From Klebsiella pneumoniae (GTDB taxonomy: Bacteria; Myxococcota_A; UBA796; SXON01): DNA of 59,308 nt. Numbering within the stretch: the stretch's first letter is position 1; each line of letters begins with the position of its first letter. The notes beneath the pieces were generated by a model, which saw nothing but the letters and a program-made list of their open reading frames with translations, did no database searches and had not been told where the DNA came from. The translations under genes and the position numbers were made by a program. Where the stretch lies: positions 1 through 59,308 of the forward strand of contig CAMAXZ010000025.1 of assembly GCA_945862325.1 (NCBI GenBank), in the 5' to 3' direction. Shown here in pieces: positions 26,518-35,253 of the stretch.

Positions 26518-26775
26518 TCAGTCAGAATGCAGGGTGCAGGTCGATCGACACACACACGTCGACGGGTCGGGCCAACGGTGCTCGAGCGCGGCGGAGCACC
26601 CGAGCTGCGCGACGGCGATCGGCGCGTCTTCGTGCGCGCAGTACACCGTGTCGAGGCACGGGTTCCCGGTGTAGACGCACTCCGCGTCGTCCGTACACGC
26701 GACACACGCGGACGCGTCATCCGCGCAAGCGTCGACCGGCGCGGCGAGCCGGCACGCGAGGATCCAGAGGAGCAT
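26518..26775 (-). CDS. Small Cys-rich lipoprotein
   Basis: An 85-residue protein with 11 Cys. The N-terminus MLLWILAC is a very short signal with a lipobox ILAC, so Cys8 may be acylated. The mature part has Cys spaced as in small disulfide-rich secreted domains, ending CVCRSTC. Codon use is normal and the start suits a real gene, but it is short and unrecognised. It is convergent with the Cys-cluster gene and 51 bases downstream of the next minus-strand gene. Confidence 0.5.
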   Translation of the reverse strand: MLLWILACRLAAPVDACADDASACVACTDDAECVYTGNPCLDTVYCAHEDAPIAVAQLGCSAALEHRWPDPSTCVCRSTCTLHSD

Positions 26776-26826
26776 CCGAGACCATAGCGTGCGGGCCCGC
26801 GAGCGACAGGCTCGCCGTTCGGAGGC

Positions 26827-28221
26827 TCAGAGCAGCTCGGTCTTCCCGTGGGCCTGGCCGGCGGTCGACCGCGTCCCGAACCCGAACCCGGCCGTCGCCT
26901 CGAAGACCGTCGCGTCGACGATCTCGCCGTCCGCGCCGCGCACGTCGACGCCGACGCCGTAGGTCGCCGCGTTCGGATCGCCCTTGAACGGGAGCACCCA
27001 GCGCTCGAAGCTGCCGTCGTCCACGGCGTCGTACGACACCGCGCCGCACGACGCGTCGGTCGGGTCGCAGCCCGCCGAGAAGAGGACGTACACCTGCACG
27101 TCGTCCGCCCCGTAGCTCCCGCCGAGGCTGAACGAGACCTCGGTGGTGCCGTCGCCGTTGTCGTAGGTGGCGAGCTTGTGAAGGTTGATCAGCAGCTCGG
27201 AGCTCGAATCCGCGGTCACGACGGCCCCGACGGCCGGAAGGGTGACCGTGCCCGCGACGATGTCTTCGTCGCCGGCGAGGACGTGGACCTCGGCGACCGT
27301 GGCGGTGGTCGGATCCAACTCGAGCGCGGGCACCGTGAAGATGCGCGTCGTCTCGACGGCCTGCGCGAGCTCGCCGGTCGCCACCTCGGTGCCGCTGTCG
27401 GCGTCCTCGACGGTGATGTCGAGCGTGTCGGGGGCCTCACCGGCCGCGCCCACCGTGTAGACGGTGAGGCGCTGCACGCCCCTCGCGTTGATGCGCCCGA
27501 TCGAGGCCTCGACCACCCCCGTTCCCTCGGCGGCGCCAAGGAAGATGAGCGAGTCGTCTTCGTCGTCCAGGACACGGTCGCCGTAGTCGCGCCACCGGGC
27601 GTCGACCAGGGCGCGCCCGCCGAAGCCTTCGCCGTCGACCTTCGCGGACACCCAGCGGCCGGTCCACGTCTCGCCGCTCCCGTCGAAGAGCTTGCCGCCG
27701 ACGAGCACGACCGAGCCCGACTCGTCCGTCGCCACGGACGTGGCGAACGTGGCACCCTTGTGGACGGCCGAGACACCGCCGGACTTCGTGCCCACCAGCT
27801 CTCCCGTGAGCGTGTAGCCGCCCTCGCCGGCGTCCACGCGCAGGCGGAGCACGGTGCCGTCCTTCAGGTCGACCTCCGACCACGCGCCCACCGCCAGGTC
27901 GGTCGCGTAGGTGTCGGTGCCGTTCGTGAGGCTGACGTAGGCGGGCGTCCCCTTCGTGGTGGCCGACCAGGCGATGGTGTCCTCCCGGCGCAGCGCCTGG
28001 AGCGTGCACGCCCCGTCGACGACCGCGCCGGTGTCTTCATCCTCCGCCGTGAATGACACGCTCGTGTCGACCGGCGAGGTGTCCCCCTCGGTGGCGATCA
28101 CGGCCCGGAACGACGTATCGGTCTGGTTCTCCCGGATGCGGATGCGGCGGACTCGCCCGGTGAAGTCCGCGGCGGTGGCGTCGGGGAGCAGGGAGAGGGC
28201 GAACAGGGACGTCAGGAACAT
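26827..28221 (-). CDS. Secreted beta-rich hypothetical protein
   Basis: A 464-residue protein with a signal peptide (cleavage probably after DATA near residue 18). The rest is rich in Val, Thr, Gly and Asp with regular strand-like alternation, suggesting several Ig-like beta domains. Only two Cys, near the C-terminus (SAGCDPTDASCG), could form a disulfide. GAGG lies 6 bases before the ATG at 28221; the frame is open further upstream but an earlier start would bury the signal. No known family is recognised. A surface or periplasmic location is likely. Confidence 0.65.
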   Translation of the reverse strand: MFLTSLFALSLLPDATAADFTGRVRRIRIRENQTDTSFRAVIATEGDTSPVDTSVSFTAEDEDTGAVVDGACTLQALRREDTIAWSATTKGTPAYVSLTNGTDTYATDLAVGAWSEVDLKDGTVLRLRVDAGEGGYTLTGELVGTKSGGVSAVHKGATFATSVATDESGSVVLVGGKLFDGSGETWTGRWVSAKVDGEGFGGRALVDARWRDYGDRVLDDEDDSLIFLGAAEGTGVVEASIGRINARGVQRLTVYTVGAAGEAPDTLDITVEDADSGTEVATGELAQAVETTRIFTVPALELDPTTATVAEVHVLAGDEDIVAGTVTLPAVGAVVTADSSSELLINLHKLATYDNGDGTTEVSFSLGGSYGADDVQVYVLFSAGCDPTDASCGAVSYDAVDDGSFERWVLPFKGDPNAATYGVGVDVRGADGEIVDATVFEATAGFGFGTRSTAGQAHGKTELL

Positions 28222-28283
28222 CGGGACCTCGTTTGGGCCTCCACCGTACAGCCGACCGCGCGAGGGCACACCCCACGCGGATC

Positions 28284-29270
<987 letters not shown>

Positions 29271-29274
29271 GCGG

Positions 29275-29562
29275 CTACCCCGCCCGAACCTCGACGCCCT
29301 TCCAGAACGCCACGTAGCCCGCGATCTCCGCCGCAGCGGGCTTCGGCTGCGGGTAGTACCAGGCCGCGCCCGCCGCCGTCTGGTCCCCCACCACCACGTC
29401 GTAGTAGCTGGCGGTCCCCTTCCAGGGACACACGGTGTGCGTGGCGTTCGGTCGGACGAACTCCGAACGCACCGACGAAGGGGGAAAGTACGCGTTCCCC
29501 TCGACGTACCGGACGGCGTCCGACTCCGCGATCACCTGCCCGTTGAACATCGCTCGCGTCAT
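29275..29562 (-). CDS. DUF427 family protein
   Basis: A 95-residue cytosolic protein matching the DUF427 pattern: FNGQVIAESD, VEGNAYFPPSSV, a TVCPWKGTASYYDV core and a closing AWYYPQPKPAA. Length is the usual one for the family when the ATG at 29562 is used; a longer frame upstream adds a Cys-rich stretch that is a shadow of the neighbouring gene. GAGGGA lies shortly before the start. The biochemical role of DUF427 is not established. It is flanked by 7 bases upstream and 4 bases downstream, inside a three-gene operon. Confidence 0.85.
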   Translation of the reverse strand: MTRAMFNGQVIAESDAVRYVEGNAYFPPSSVRSEFVRPNATHTVCPWKGTASYYDVVVGDQTAAGAAWYYPQPKPAAAEIAGYVAFWKGVEVRAG

Positions 29563-29569
29563 GGGTCCC

Positions 29570-29932
29570 TCACGCTCCGGCGGTGATGCGGCGCGCGCGA
29601 CGCCCTTGCCCAAACAGTAGGGCGAACACGCCGAACAGCAAGAGCCCACGGCGCGCGGCGCAGCCCCCGCCCTCGCCGCCGGGAGCGGGCGTGGTGCCCG
29701 CCGCGCCGGGCTTGCACATCACCTCGGTCCACACCGACGCGCCGCGCGTGCGGCAGGCGGAGCTCCAGCCGGACGCCTCGAGCGCCTCACACTCCGCGCG
29801 GCCCTGGAAGGAGCCCTCGCAGGAACGCGCCTCCGCGCCTCGCGGGCAGGCCTTCTCGACGGCGCACGCCTCGACGTAGTCAGGGGGGGGCGCGACGTCG
29901 GCAAAGGCGAGCGTGGCGAGGACGACGAGCAT
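29570..29932 (-). CDS. Small Cys-rich secreted protein with MYXO-CTERM-like tail
   Basis: A 120-residue protein with a signal peptide (hydrophobic residues 1-11), a Cys-rich mature part (Cys at 23, 29, 38, 48, 60 and 73), a Gly/Pro linker, and a tail of GGGC, hydrophobic RGLLLFGVFALLFG and basic RRARR. The tail matches the Cys-hydrophobic-Arg architecture of MYXO-CTERM signals, where the Cys is thought to be processed and lipidated. It is the first gene of the operon with DUF427 and the radical SAM enzyme; the Cys-rich body could conceivably be a modified product, but there is no direct sign of that. Confidence 0.65.
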   Translation of the reverse strand: MLVVLATLAFADVAPPPDYVEACAVEKACPRGAEARSCEGSFQGRAECEALEASGWSSACRTRGASVWTEVMCKPGAAGTTPAPGGEGGGCAARRGLLLFGVFALLFGQGRRARRITAGA

Positions 29933-29967
29933 GGGACTCCCGGTGCGGCCGAAGGATACACCTCCGC

Positions 29968-30900
29968 GTGCGTCTGCCCCACTGGTTCACGCCGTTCGCC
30001 CTGAGCGCGGCCGTCGTGGCGACGATCGCCCCCGTGGCGGCGTACACGGTGTCGCTCGCCCTGGCGGGCGCGTGGCACGTGCACGTCGAGCTCGGATGGG
30101 TGCGCGAGCGCATGGGCGCGCGGCTCGTGTGGGCGCTCGCGCCGCTCGGAGCGATCGCCGCCTTGCGCCTCGCGGCGTACGCCGGTCGCGCGCCGCCCTG
30201 GGCGATCGCCGCGGAGCTCACGCTCGGCGCAGGGCTCGTGATCGCGACGATCCCGGCGCTCCCGCACACGCGCGCCCGGCTCGTCGCCGCGGGGGTCGGC
30301 GCGTCGTTCGCGGCGGGGATCGTCGCGTCCCCCCTCGCGACCCTCGTGCTCTTCGCGCTCCTCCACAACCTCACGCCCCTCGGCTTCTTCGCCGATCGTG
30401 GCGTGCGCATGGCGCTGCCGACCGCGCTCTTCGTCGGGCTGCCGGCGCTCGCGGCCCTCGTCCCGATCGAACAAGCGTTCGACCCCGCCGGTCCCGCGCG
30501 CGCCCACCTCGGCGCCTTCGTCCCACCGGGCGCGCCGCCGGCGCTCGAAGCGCCGCTGTTCCGCGCCGCCGTGACCGCGCAGCTCCTCCATTACGGCGCG
30601 GTCATCGGGGTGCTCGGCGCCTGGCGTGGCGCGCGGCCGCGGGCCGCCGAGGCGATGGCGGCGGTCGGATCAACCGCGCTGTTCGCATATTTCGCCGTCG
30701 AGTTCAACGACGCCCGACGCCTCTACGGAGCGGTCGCGGCCGTCCACGCGTGGATCGAGCTCCCGGGGCTGCTCCTCGCCCTCGGCGGTGGGCTGGACCC
30801 CTACCAGGTCAGCCAGGCGCCCACGCTCGCCGAGAAGCCGTTCGCCGCCGCGGAGATCGCGAGCGCACGCCGCGGGGGAACGCCCGCGAACCGGGCGTAG
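29968..30900 (+). CDS. Multi-pass membrane protein of unknown function
   Basis: A 310-residue integral membrane protein with a GTG start and about eight to nine hydrophobic segments spread through residues 8-275. The segments LLHNLTPLGF and AQLLHYGAV carry His residues within predicted helices. No family is recognised with confidence. The final 35 residues are polar, run antisense to the end of the gene on the other strand, and look like read-through past the last helix, so the functional end may be near residue 275. Confidence 0.7.
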   Translation: MRLPHWFTPFALSAAVVATIAPVAAYTVSLALAGAWHVHVELGWVRERMGARLVWALAPLGAIAALRLAAYAGRAPPWAIAAELTLGAGLVIATIPALPHTRARLVAAGVGASFAAGIVASPLATLVLFALLHNLTPLGFFADRGVRMALPTALFVGLPALAALVPIEQAFDPAGPARAHLGAFVPPGAPPALEAPLFRAAVTAQLLHYGAVIGVLGAWRGARPRAAEAMAAVGSTALFAYFAVEFNDARRLYGAVAAVHAWIELPGLLLALGGGLDPYQVSQAPTLAEKPFAAAEIASARRGGTPANRA

Positions 30901-31151
30901 ATCCACGCCTCCGCGAGGATCGCCGCGGACTCGACCACGACGAGGGTCAGCGGGACACCCACGCGCGGGTACAGCGCGAGGGCGCCGTGCCACACGAAAG
31001 GGTGGGTCAACGCCGTTCCCGCGCCCGCGGCCAGCGCGGCGGCCACCCAGGCGGGCGGGCGGGCGCCCTGAACGGCGACGAGGCCGGCCGCCACCGGGGC
31101 CTCCAGCAAAATGCTGAGCGCCATCGCCGCGAGGCGGGTCAGCCCGCCCAC
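30801..31151 (-). CDS. Small integral membrane protein
   Basis: A 116-residue protein with about four membrane segments and the conserved-looking loops GTALTHPFVWH and VESAAILAEAWIY, a pattern seen in small unannotated membrane proteins. Its GTG start overlaps the end of the upstream SGNH hydrolase gene by 13 bases; an ATG at 31124 is an alternative start. Its 3' end overlaps the convergent membrane protein gene by 100 bases. Residue composition over the overlap looks natural in this frame (AISAAANGFSASVGAWLTW), so I favour it as real. Function is unknown. Confidence 0.6.
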   Translation of the reverse strand: MGGLTRLAAMALSILLEAPVAAGLVAVQGARPPAWVAAALAAGAGTALTHPFVWHGALALYPRVGVPLTLVVVESAAILAEAWIYARFAGVPPRRALAISAAANGFSASVGAWLTW

Positions 31152-32149
31152 TTCAGCTCGTCGACGCGGTCGGCGATGGTCCGGACGAGCGCCGCGAACC
31201 CCGCGGCGTCGGGGTGCCCGTCATCGAAGAACAGCGCTTCGCGAACGGTCGGATCCGACTCGAACAAGGCGTAGACGGAGGCGTGGAGGCCCCGAGGCGC
31301 GGTGGGCGCCTCGAGCAGGACCGCGCCGGAGGCGGAGAGCACACGGGTGGTCGACCCCGCGATCTCCAGCTTCGCTCCTTGGTCGCCCTGGGCGGCGCGC
31401 ATCGCGGGGGTGAGGTCGAGCACGGGCACACCCACCCGTGACGCGAGCTGCGAAGCCTCGCTCTCCCACACCGAACAGCCGAAGGGATCGAAGCGGCTCA
31501 CCGGCGGCAGCAACACGTGCACGCGCGCGCGCGGCAGCGCGCGGCGGGCCCGACCGATGGCGTCGGCGTACTCGTCGGCCCCGCGCCCGGGCGGCGGGCG
31601 CCGCGCGAAGAGCACGACGGCCGGCGCGAGCGCCGGGGCGACCCGCTCGAGCCACGCCGCCATCGTCGGCAGTTGCTGGGCTGGAACGCCGGCGTTGAGC
31701 ACCTCGACGGAGCGCCCGCGGCGGCCGAGCTCGGCGGCGAGCTGCGCCGGCCAGGACTCGTGGTCCGCCACGCCCCACCCGAACGTGACCGAATCGCCGA
31801 TGGCGACGATGCGGGTGACCCCGGCGGAGGGGAGCTCCGGCGCGGTGTCGCCGCGAAGCCGCCGGGCCGAGCTCGTCACCGTGAAGTGCCGCACGCGCCG
31901 CACCGCCGCGCGCCGCGCGGGGTCGCGCGCCTCCTGCACGTCGTGAGGGCGGTCCGGCACGACCATCCGCGCTCCCGAGAGGTTCGGCAGGATCCATTGC
32001 GCATGTTCGCCGAGCTCGGGCCACGGGCCGCTGATCCGGTCGGAGGCGCGCCCCTCCGTGGCGCGGTAGCGCTGGACGGCCACGCCGCCGCCGACCGCGG
32101 CGAGGGCGACGGCCGCGGCGCCCGCCCGCACGAAGTCGCGCCGGTTCAA
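31139..32149 (-). CDS. Tat-exported SGNH/GDSL hydrolase
   Basis: A 336-residue protein. TTG at 32149 is chosen because it overlaps the previous stop and opens MNRRDFVRAG, a twin-arginine export signal followed by a hydrophobic stretch to about residue 26. The enzymatic part has the SGNH block I signature IGDSVTFGWG (nucleophile Ser), a block II-like NAGVPA, and the C-terminal DDGHP (catalytic Asp and His). It should be an exported esterase or acyl hydrolase. It closely resembles the SGNH protein encoded at 38989 (shared GDS-TFGWGV and E-WPA-L). Confidence 0.82.
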   Translation of the reverse strand: MNRRDFVRAGAAAVALAAVGGGVAVQRYRATEGRASDRISGPWPELGEHAQWILPNLSGARMVVPDRPHDVQEARDPARRAAVRRVRHFTVTSSARRLRGDTAPELPSAGVTRIVAIGDSVTFGWGVADHESWPAQLAAELGRRGRSVEVLNAGVPAQQLPTMAAWLERVAPALAPAVVLFARRPPPGRGADEYADAIGRARRALPRARVHVLLPPVSRFDPFGCSVWESEASQLASRVGVPVLDLTPAMRAAQGDQGAKLEIAGSTTRVLSASGAVLLEAPTAPRGLHASVYALFESDPTVREALFFDDGHPDAAGFAALVRTIADRVDELKWAG

Positions 32150-32283
32150 AGGACCCCGAACCCGTAGGTGTTGGGGATCACCTCGGGCTCCGGCTGGTCG
32201 AACCACAGCCAGAACAGCACGCCGAGGACCACGAGGCCCGCCCCGCCGATCCACGCCCATGTCTCCATGCTGAGCCGCGTCAT
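32146..32283 (-). CDS. Single-span small membrane protein coupled to the SGNH hydrolase
   Basis: A 45-residue reading frame: one hydrophobic segment (about residues 10-26, WIGGAGLVVLGVLFWLW), then a short acidic, Pro-containing tail. Its TGA overlaps the TTG start of the Tat-exported hydrolase, which supports it being translated. There is no strong ribosome site before ATG 32283 (a GAGGTGG lies 12 bases away). It could be a membrane partner or simply a leader for coupling. Confidence 0.45.
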   Translation of the reverse strand: MTRLSMETWAWIGGAGLVVLGVLFWLWFDQPEPEVIPNTYGFGVL

Positions 32284-32372
32284 GCGCAAAAGGTACCACC
32301 TCGGGTGCGGGGCCGGGACGCACCCCGGTGTTCCGTCGCTCGCGGGCGAGGGCGTCCGCGCGAGCCGCGGGC

Positions 32373-33419
32373 TCACGGCGTCGGCGCCGCCGCCCCGAGC
32401 GAAACGTAGCCTTGCACGCGGATCCCCATCGGGACCATCGGCGCGCGGTCGAGCGCGACGACGGTCTCCACGAAGCGCGCGTCCTGACGATCCGTGGGAT
32501 CGTCCGTCCGAACGTTCTTTCGGCCGACCCGCCGCGCGATCTCGACGACCCGCCCTTCGATGTCCTCGCTGGCCCCCTCGATGCGCACACGCGCGCGCTG
32601 CCCCACGACCACGCGGAGCGCGTCGCGCTCGTTGACGTCCAGGCGGGCGCGCAGGTGGAGTGTGTCGCCGGTCACGACGGCAGGCGCGGTGGGTGTGGCT
32701 GCTTCGCCCGGGCGAACGAGCACCTGGAGCACCTCCCCGTCGGCGGTGGCCCGAAGCTCGAGCTGGGCGAGTCGGGCCCGCGCCAGGGCCTCGCGCGCCT
32801 CGGCGGCGCGGAGTCGCCCCGAGGCCTGCTCCACCCGCGCGGCGGCGGCAGCGGCGGCGGCGGCGTCCGCGTCGCGCGTACGCTCCGAGCGGTCCCGCTC
32901 GTCGACCGTGGCCGCCTCGCGCGCGAACAGGGCCGCGGTGCGCTCCGCGGTCATCCGCGCCGACTCGGCACGGGCGGCCGCCGCGTCGGCGTCGCCACGC
33001 GCGGCCGAGAGATCCCCCGCGGCCGCGCGACGATCCGCCTCCGCCGCGGCGAGCTCGGCGCGCTGCGTCTCGTCGCGGAGGCGCACGAGCGGCTGGCCGG
33101 CCACGACGCGCCCCCCCTCCACGACGAGCACCTCCGCCACGATGCCGCTCACCTCGGGCGCGAGCGAGACCGGACGGTCGGCGGGCTCGATGGCGCCCGC
33201 GCCCCCCACCTCGCCGCGACCGGGCACCGGGGCCACGGTGTCGAGCCCCGTGCCGGGGCTGTAGGGCGCGTTCGCCGCGTCGATGTCGCCAGGGGTCGCC
33301 TCCGTGAGCTTCCCGTTGGCGGTGGACGCCGCGAGCCCCGCCGCGAGGAGGAACAGGGAGACCCCCACGACGCCGGGGAGGGTGAGCGCGCGCCGGATGC
33401 GCGAGAAAGTATGGTTCAT
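32373..33419 (-). CDS. Periplasmic adaptor (HlyD/DevB-like membrane fusion protein)
   Basis: A 348-residue adaptor of a tripartite exporter. It has an N-terminal membrane anchor (about residues 14-32), a first lipoyl-half strand region with the SGIVAEVLVVEGGRVVAGQPL motif (about 90-112), a long Ala/Glu/Arg coiled-coil hairpin (about 118-222), the returning lipoyl half (LELRATADGEVLQVLVRPGE), and beta-barrel strands to the end. It should bridge the inner-membrane permease to the TolC-like channel encoded in the same operon. Its ATG overlaps the ATPase stop (ATGA). Confidence 0.9.
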   Translation of the reverse strand: MNHTFSRIRRALTLPGVVGVSLFLLAAGLAASTANGKLTEATPGDIDAANAPYSPGTGLDTVAPVPGRGEVGGAGAIEPADRPVSLAPEVSGIVAEVLVVEGGRVVAGQPLVRLRDETQRAELAAAEADRRAAAGDLSAARGDADAAAARAESARMTAERTAALFAREAATVDERDRSERTRDADAAAAAAAAARVEQASGRLRAAEAREALARARLAQLELRATADGEVLQVLVRPGEAATPTAPAVVTGDTLHLRARLDVNERDALRVVVGQRARVRIEGASEDIEGRVVEIARRVGRKNVRTDDPTDRQDARFVETVVALDRAPMVPMGIRVQGYVSLGAAAPTP

Positions 33420-34096
33420 ACAGCCTCCTTGACGAGCAGACCGTCCTCGATGGCGACGACGCGGTCTGCATAGGGGAAAATGCGGTTGTCGTGCGTGACG
33501 ACGAGCACGGTGGTGCCGCGCTCGCGGGCGAGTCGGGTCAGCAGCTCCATGACCTCGCGCCCGCTCTTGGCGTCGAGGCTCGCGGTGGGCTCGTCGGCGA
33601 GCACGAGCGCCGGCCGGCCCGCCGTCGCACGGGCGATCGCCACGCGCTGGCGCTGGCCCCCCGAGAGGTCCCGGGGCAGGCGATCGACCTTGTCGCCGAG
33701 CCCGACGGCCTCGAGCTCGGCCGTCGCGCGCCGCGTGGCGTCGCCGGAGCCCACCCCGTTGAGCATCAGCGGGAGCCGGACGTTGCCGACCGCGTCCTGG
33801 CTGGCGATCAGGTTGTGCCCCTGGAAGATGAAGCCGATCGACGTGCGCCGGAAGGCCGCGAGGCGCCCTTCGCGCTGCTTGCCGACGTCGAGGCCGAGCA
33901 CCTCGGCGGTGCCCCCGGTGGGCGACAGTACGCACCCCAGGATCGACAGCAAGGTCGTCTTGCCGCTGCCCGAAGGCCCCGTGACGAACAGCACCTCGCC
34001 GGTCGGCACGGTGAGGTCGACCCCGCGGAGGGCGAGGAACGCGTTCTCGCCCTCGCCGTACCGCTTCGTGAGGTTCTTCGCGACGATTGCGCTCAT
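33416..34096 (-). CDS. ABC exporter ATPase (MacB/LolD/DevA type)
   Basis: A 226-residue ATPase with Walker A GPSGSGKTT, FIFQGHNL Q-loop, full signature LSGGQRQRVAIARA, Walker B LVLADEPTASLD and VTHDNR switch. This is the typical length and motif set of the MacB/LolD/DevA group that powers FtsX-like permeases which do not transport through the membrane domain but drive periplasmic substrates to an outer-membrane channel. It lies between adaptor and permease genes with 4-base and 8-base spacing. Confidence 0.93.
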   Translation of the reverse strand: MSAIVAKNLTKRYGEGENAFLALRGVDLTVPTGEVLFVTGPSGSGKTTLLSILGCVLSPTGGTAEVLGLDVGKQREGRLAAFRRTSIGFIFQGHNLIASQDAVGNVRLPLMLNGVGSGDATRRATAELEAVGLGDKVDRLPRDLSGGQRQRVAIARATAGRPALVLADEPTASLDAKSGREVMELLTRLARERGTTVLVVTHDNRIFPYADRVVAIEDGLLVKEAV

Positions 34097-34104
34097 GGGG
34101 CCTC

Positions 34105-35253
34105 TCAACGGAACACCATCGCGGGCTCCAGACCCCGGATGCGGAGGAGGGCGAGGAAGCTCGCCGAGATGCACACGACGAGCATCAGGACGGGGGCCCC
34201 GAAGATCAGCCAGGGCGGCAAGATCACGACGAGCGCGGGCGACCGGATCCCCGCGGCGAGCCCGGCCACGAGCAGCAGGCCGATGCCCGAACCGGCGATC
34301 GCGTACCCGGCGGCCTGGAGCATCAGCACGAGCGCGAGATCCAGGGTGGTGGCGCCGATCGCCTTGAGCATGCCGAACTCGCGCAGGTTGTCGACCACCC
34401 CCGAGAACATCGTGAGGCCGACGATCACGAAGCCCACGATGAGGCCGAACACCGTGCTCGTCCCGAAGCTCACCCCGATCTGCGTCTCGGTCAGCAGGTA
34501 GTTCACGATCCGGTCGTGGTACTCCTGCCCCGTCATGACGTCCGCGTCGGGCAGCGCCGCCTGGAGCTCCGCGACGACGGACTGCACGTCCGCGCCGGGC
34601 TCGACGCCGACGAGGACGAAGTGCGGGTCGCGGTCGGACCGCGAGAAGAGCCGAAGCGCCTGCTCGAAGTCGGTGAAGGCGAAGGTCGGCCCGAACGGCT
34701 GGAGTCCCGAGGTGAACCCCACCACCTGCATCTGCTGGCCCATGATCTCGCGGATGGAGCCCACGTTCGTCCCGCCGTGGCGTCCACGGTCGATGGTGTC
34801 GACGAACACCGTGCCTGGGTTGCGGAGGAGCGCGGGATCCCCGGCGGTGACGTTCCACGGGCCGCCGCGTCCGGTACCGGCGTCGAACCCGACGATCCGC
34901 ACCGGCTCGGCGGTGCCGCCGTCGGTGACGAGCGTGCCGGTCTGGAACAGCAGCGGGTCGGCCCAGGCGACCCCGTCGGTGGTCCGCGCGAGGAACACGG
35001 ACCGCTCGGGCAGCGTCGTCGACGCCTCCGCCTGCTTCGTGTTCTTCGGGGCGATCCAGATGTCGGCCTGAACGCCATCGGCAAGCAGGGTGTTCTTCTG
35101 GACGAGGCCCAGGAAGATCCCGAGCTGTTGGCCGCCGAGGAAGGTCGCGAACACGACGCCGAGCAGCGCGCCGGCGAGCTTCATCCGGTCGTGCAGCGCC
35201 ATGCGGACCGCCGTCTCGAAGAGCACGGCGATCCTCGGAAAGAGACGCATCAT
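34105..35253 (-). CDS. DevC/FtsX-like ABC permease
   Basis: A 382-residue permease with one N-terminal membrane helix (about 22-45), a large periplasmic domain (about 55-245) and three C-terminal helices (about 258-285, 305-330 and 345-372), the FtsX/MacB layout. The periplasmic start with ADIWIAP resembles the ADIWV of cyanobacterial DevC, whose DevBCA complex with TolC exports glycolipids. The cargo here is unknown. The ATG overlaps the TolC-like gene's stop. Confidence 0.88.
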   Translation of the reverse strand: MMRLFPRIAVLFETAVRMALHDRMKLAGALLGVVFATFLGGQQLGIFLGLVQKNTLLADGVQADIWIAPKNTKQAEASTTLPERSVFLARTTDGVAWADPLLFQTGTLVTDGGTAEPVRIVGFDAGTGRGGPWNVTAGDPALLRNPGTVFVDTIDRGRHGGTNVGSIREIMGQQMQVVGFTSGLQPFGPTFAFTDFEQALRLFSRSDRDPHFVLVGVEPGADVQSVVAELQAALPDADVMTGQEYHDRIVNYLLTETQIGVSFGTSTVFGLIVGFVIVGLTMFSGVVDNLREFGMLKAIGATTLDLALVLMLQAAGYAIAGSGIGLLLVAGLAAGIRSPALVVILPPWLIFGAPVLMLVVCISASFLALLRIRGLEPAMVFR

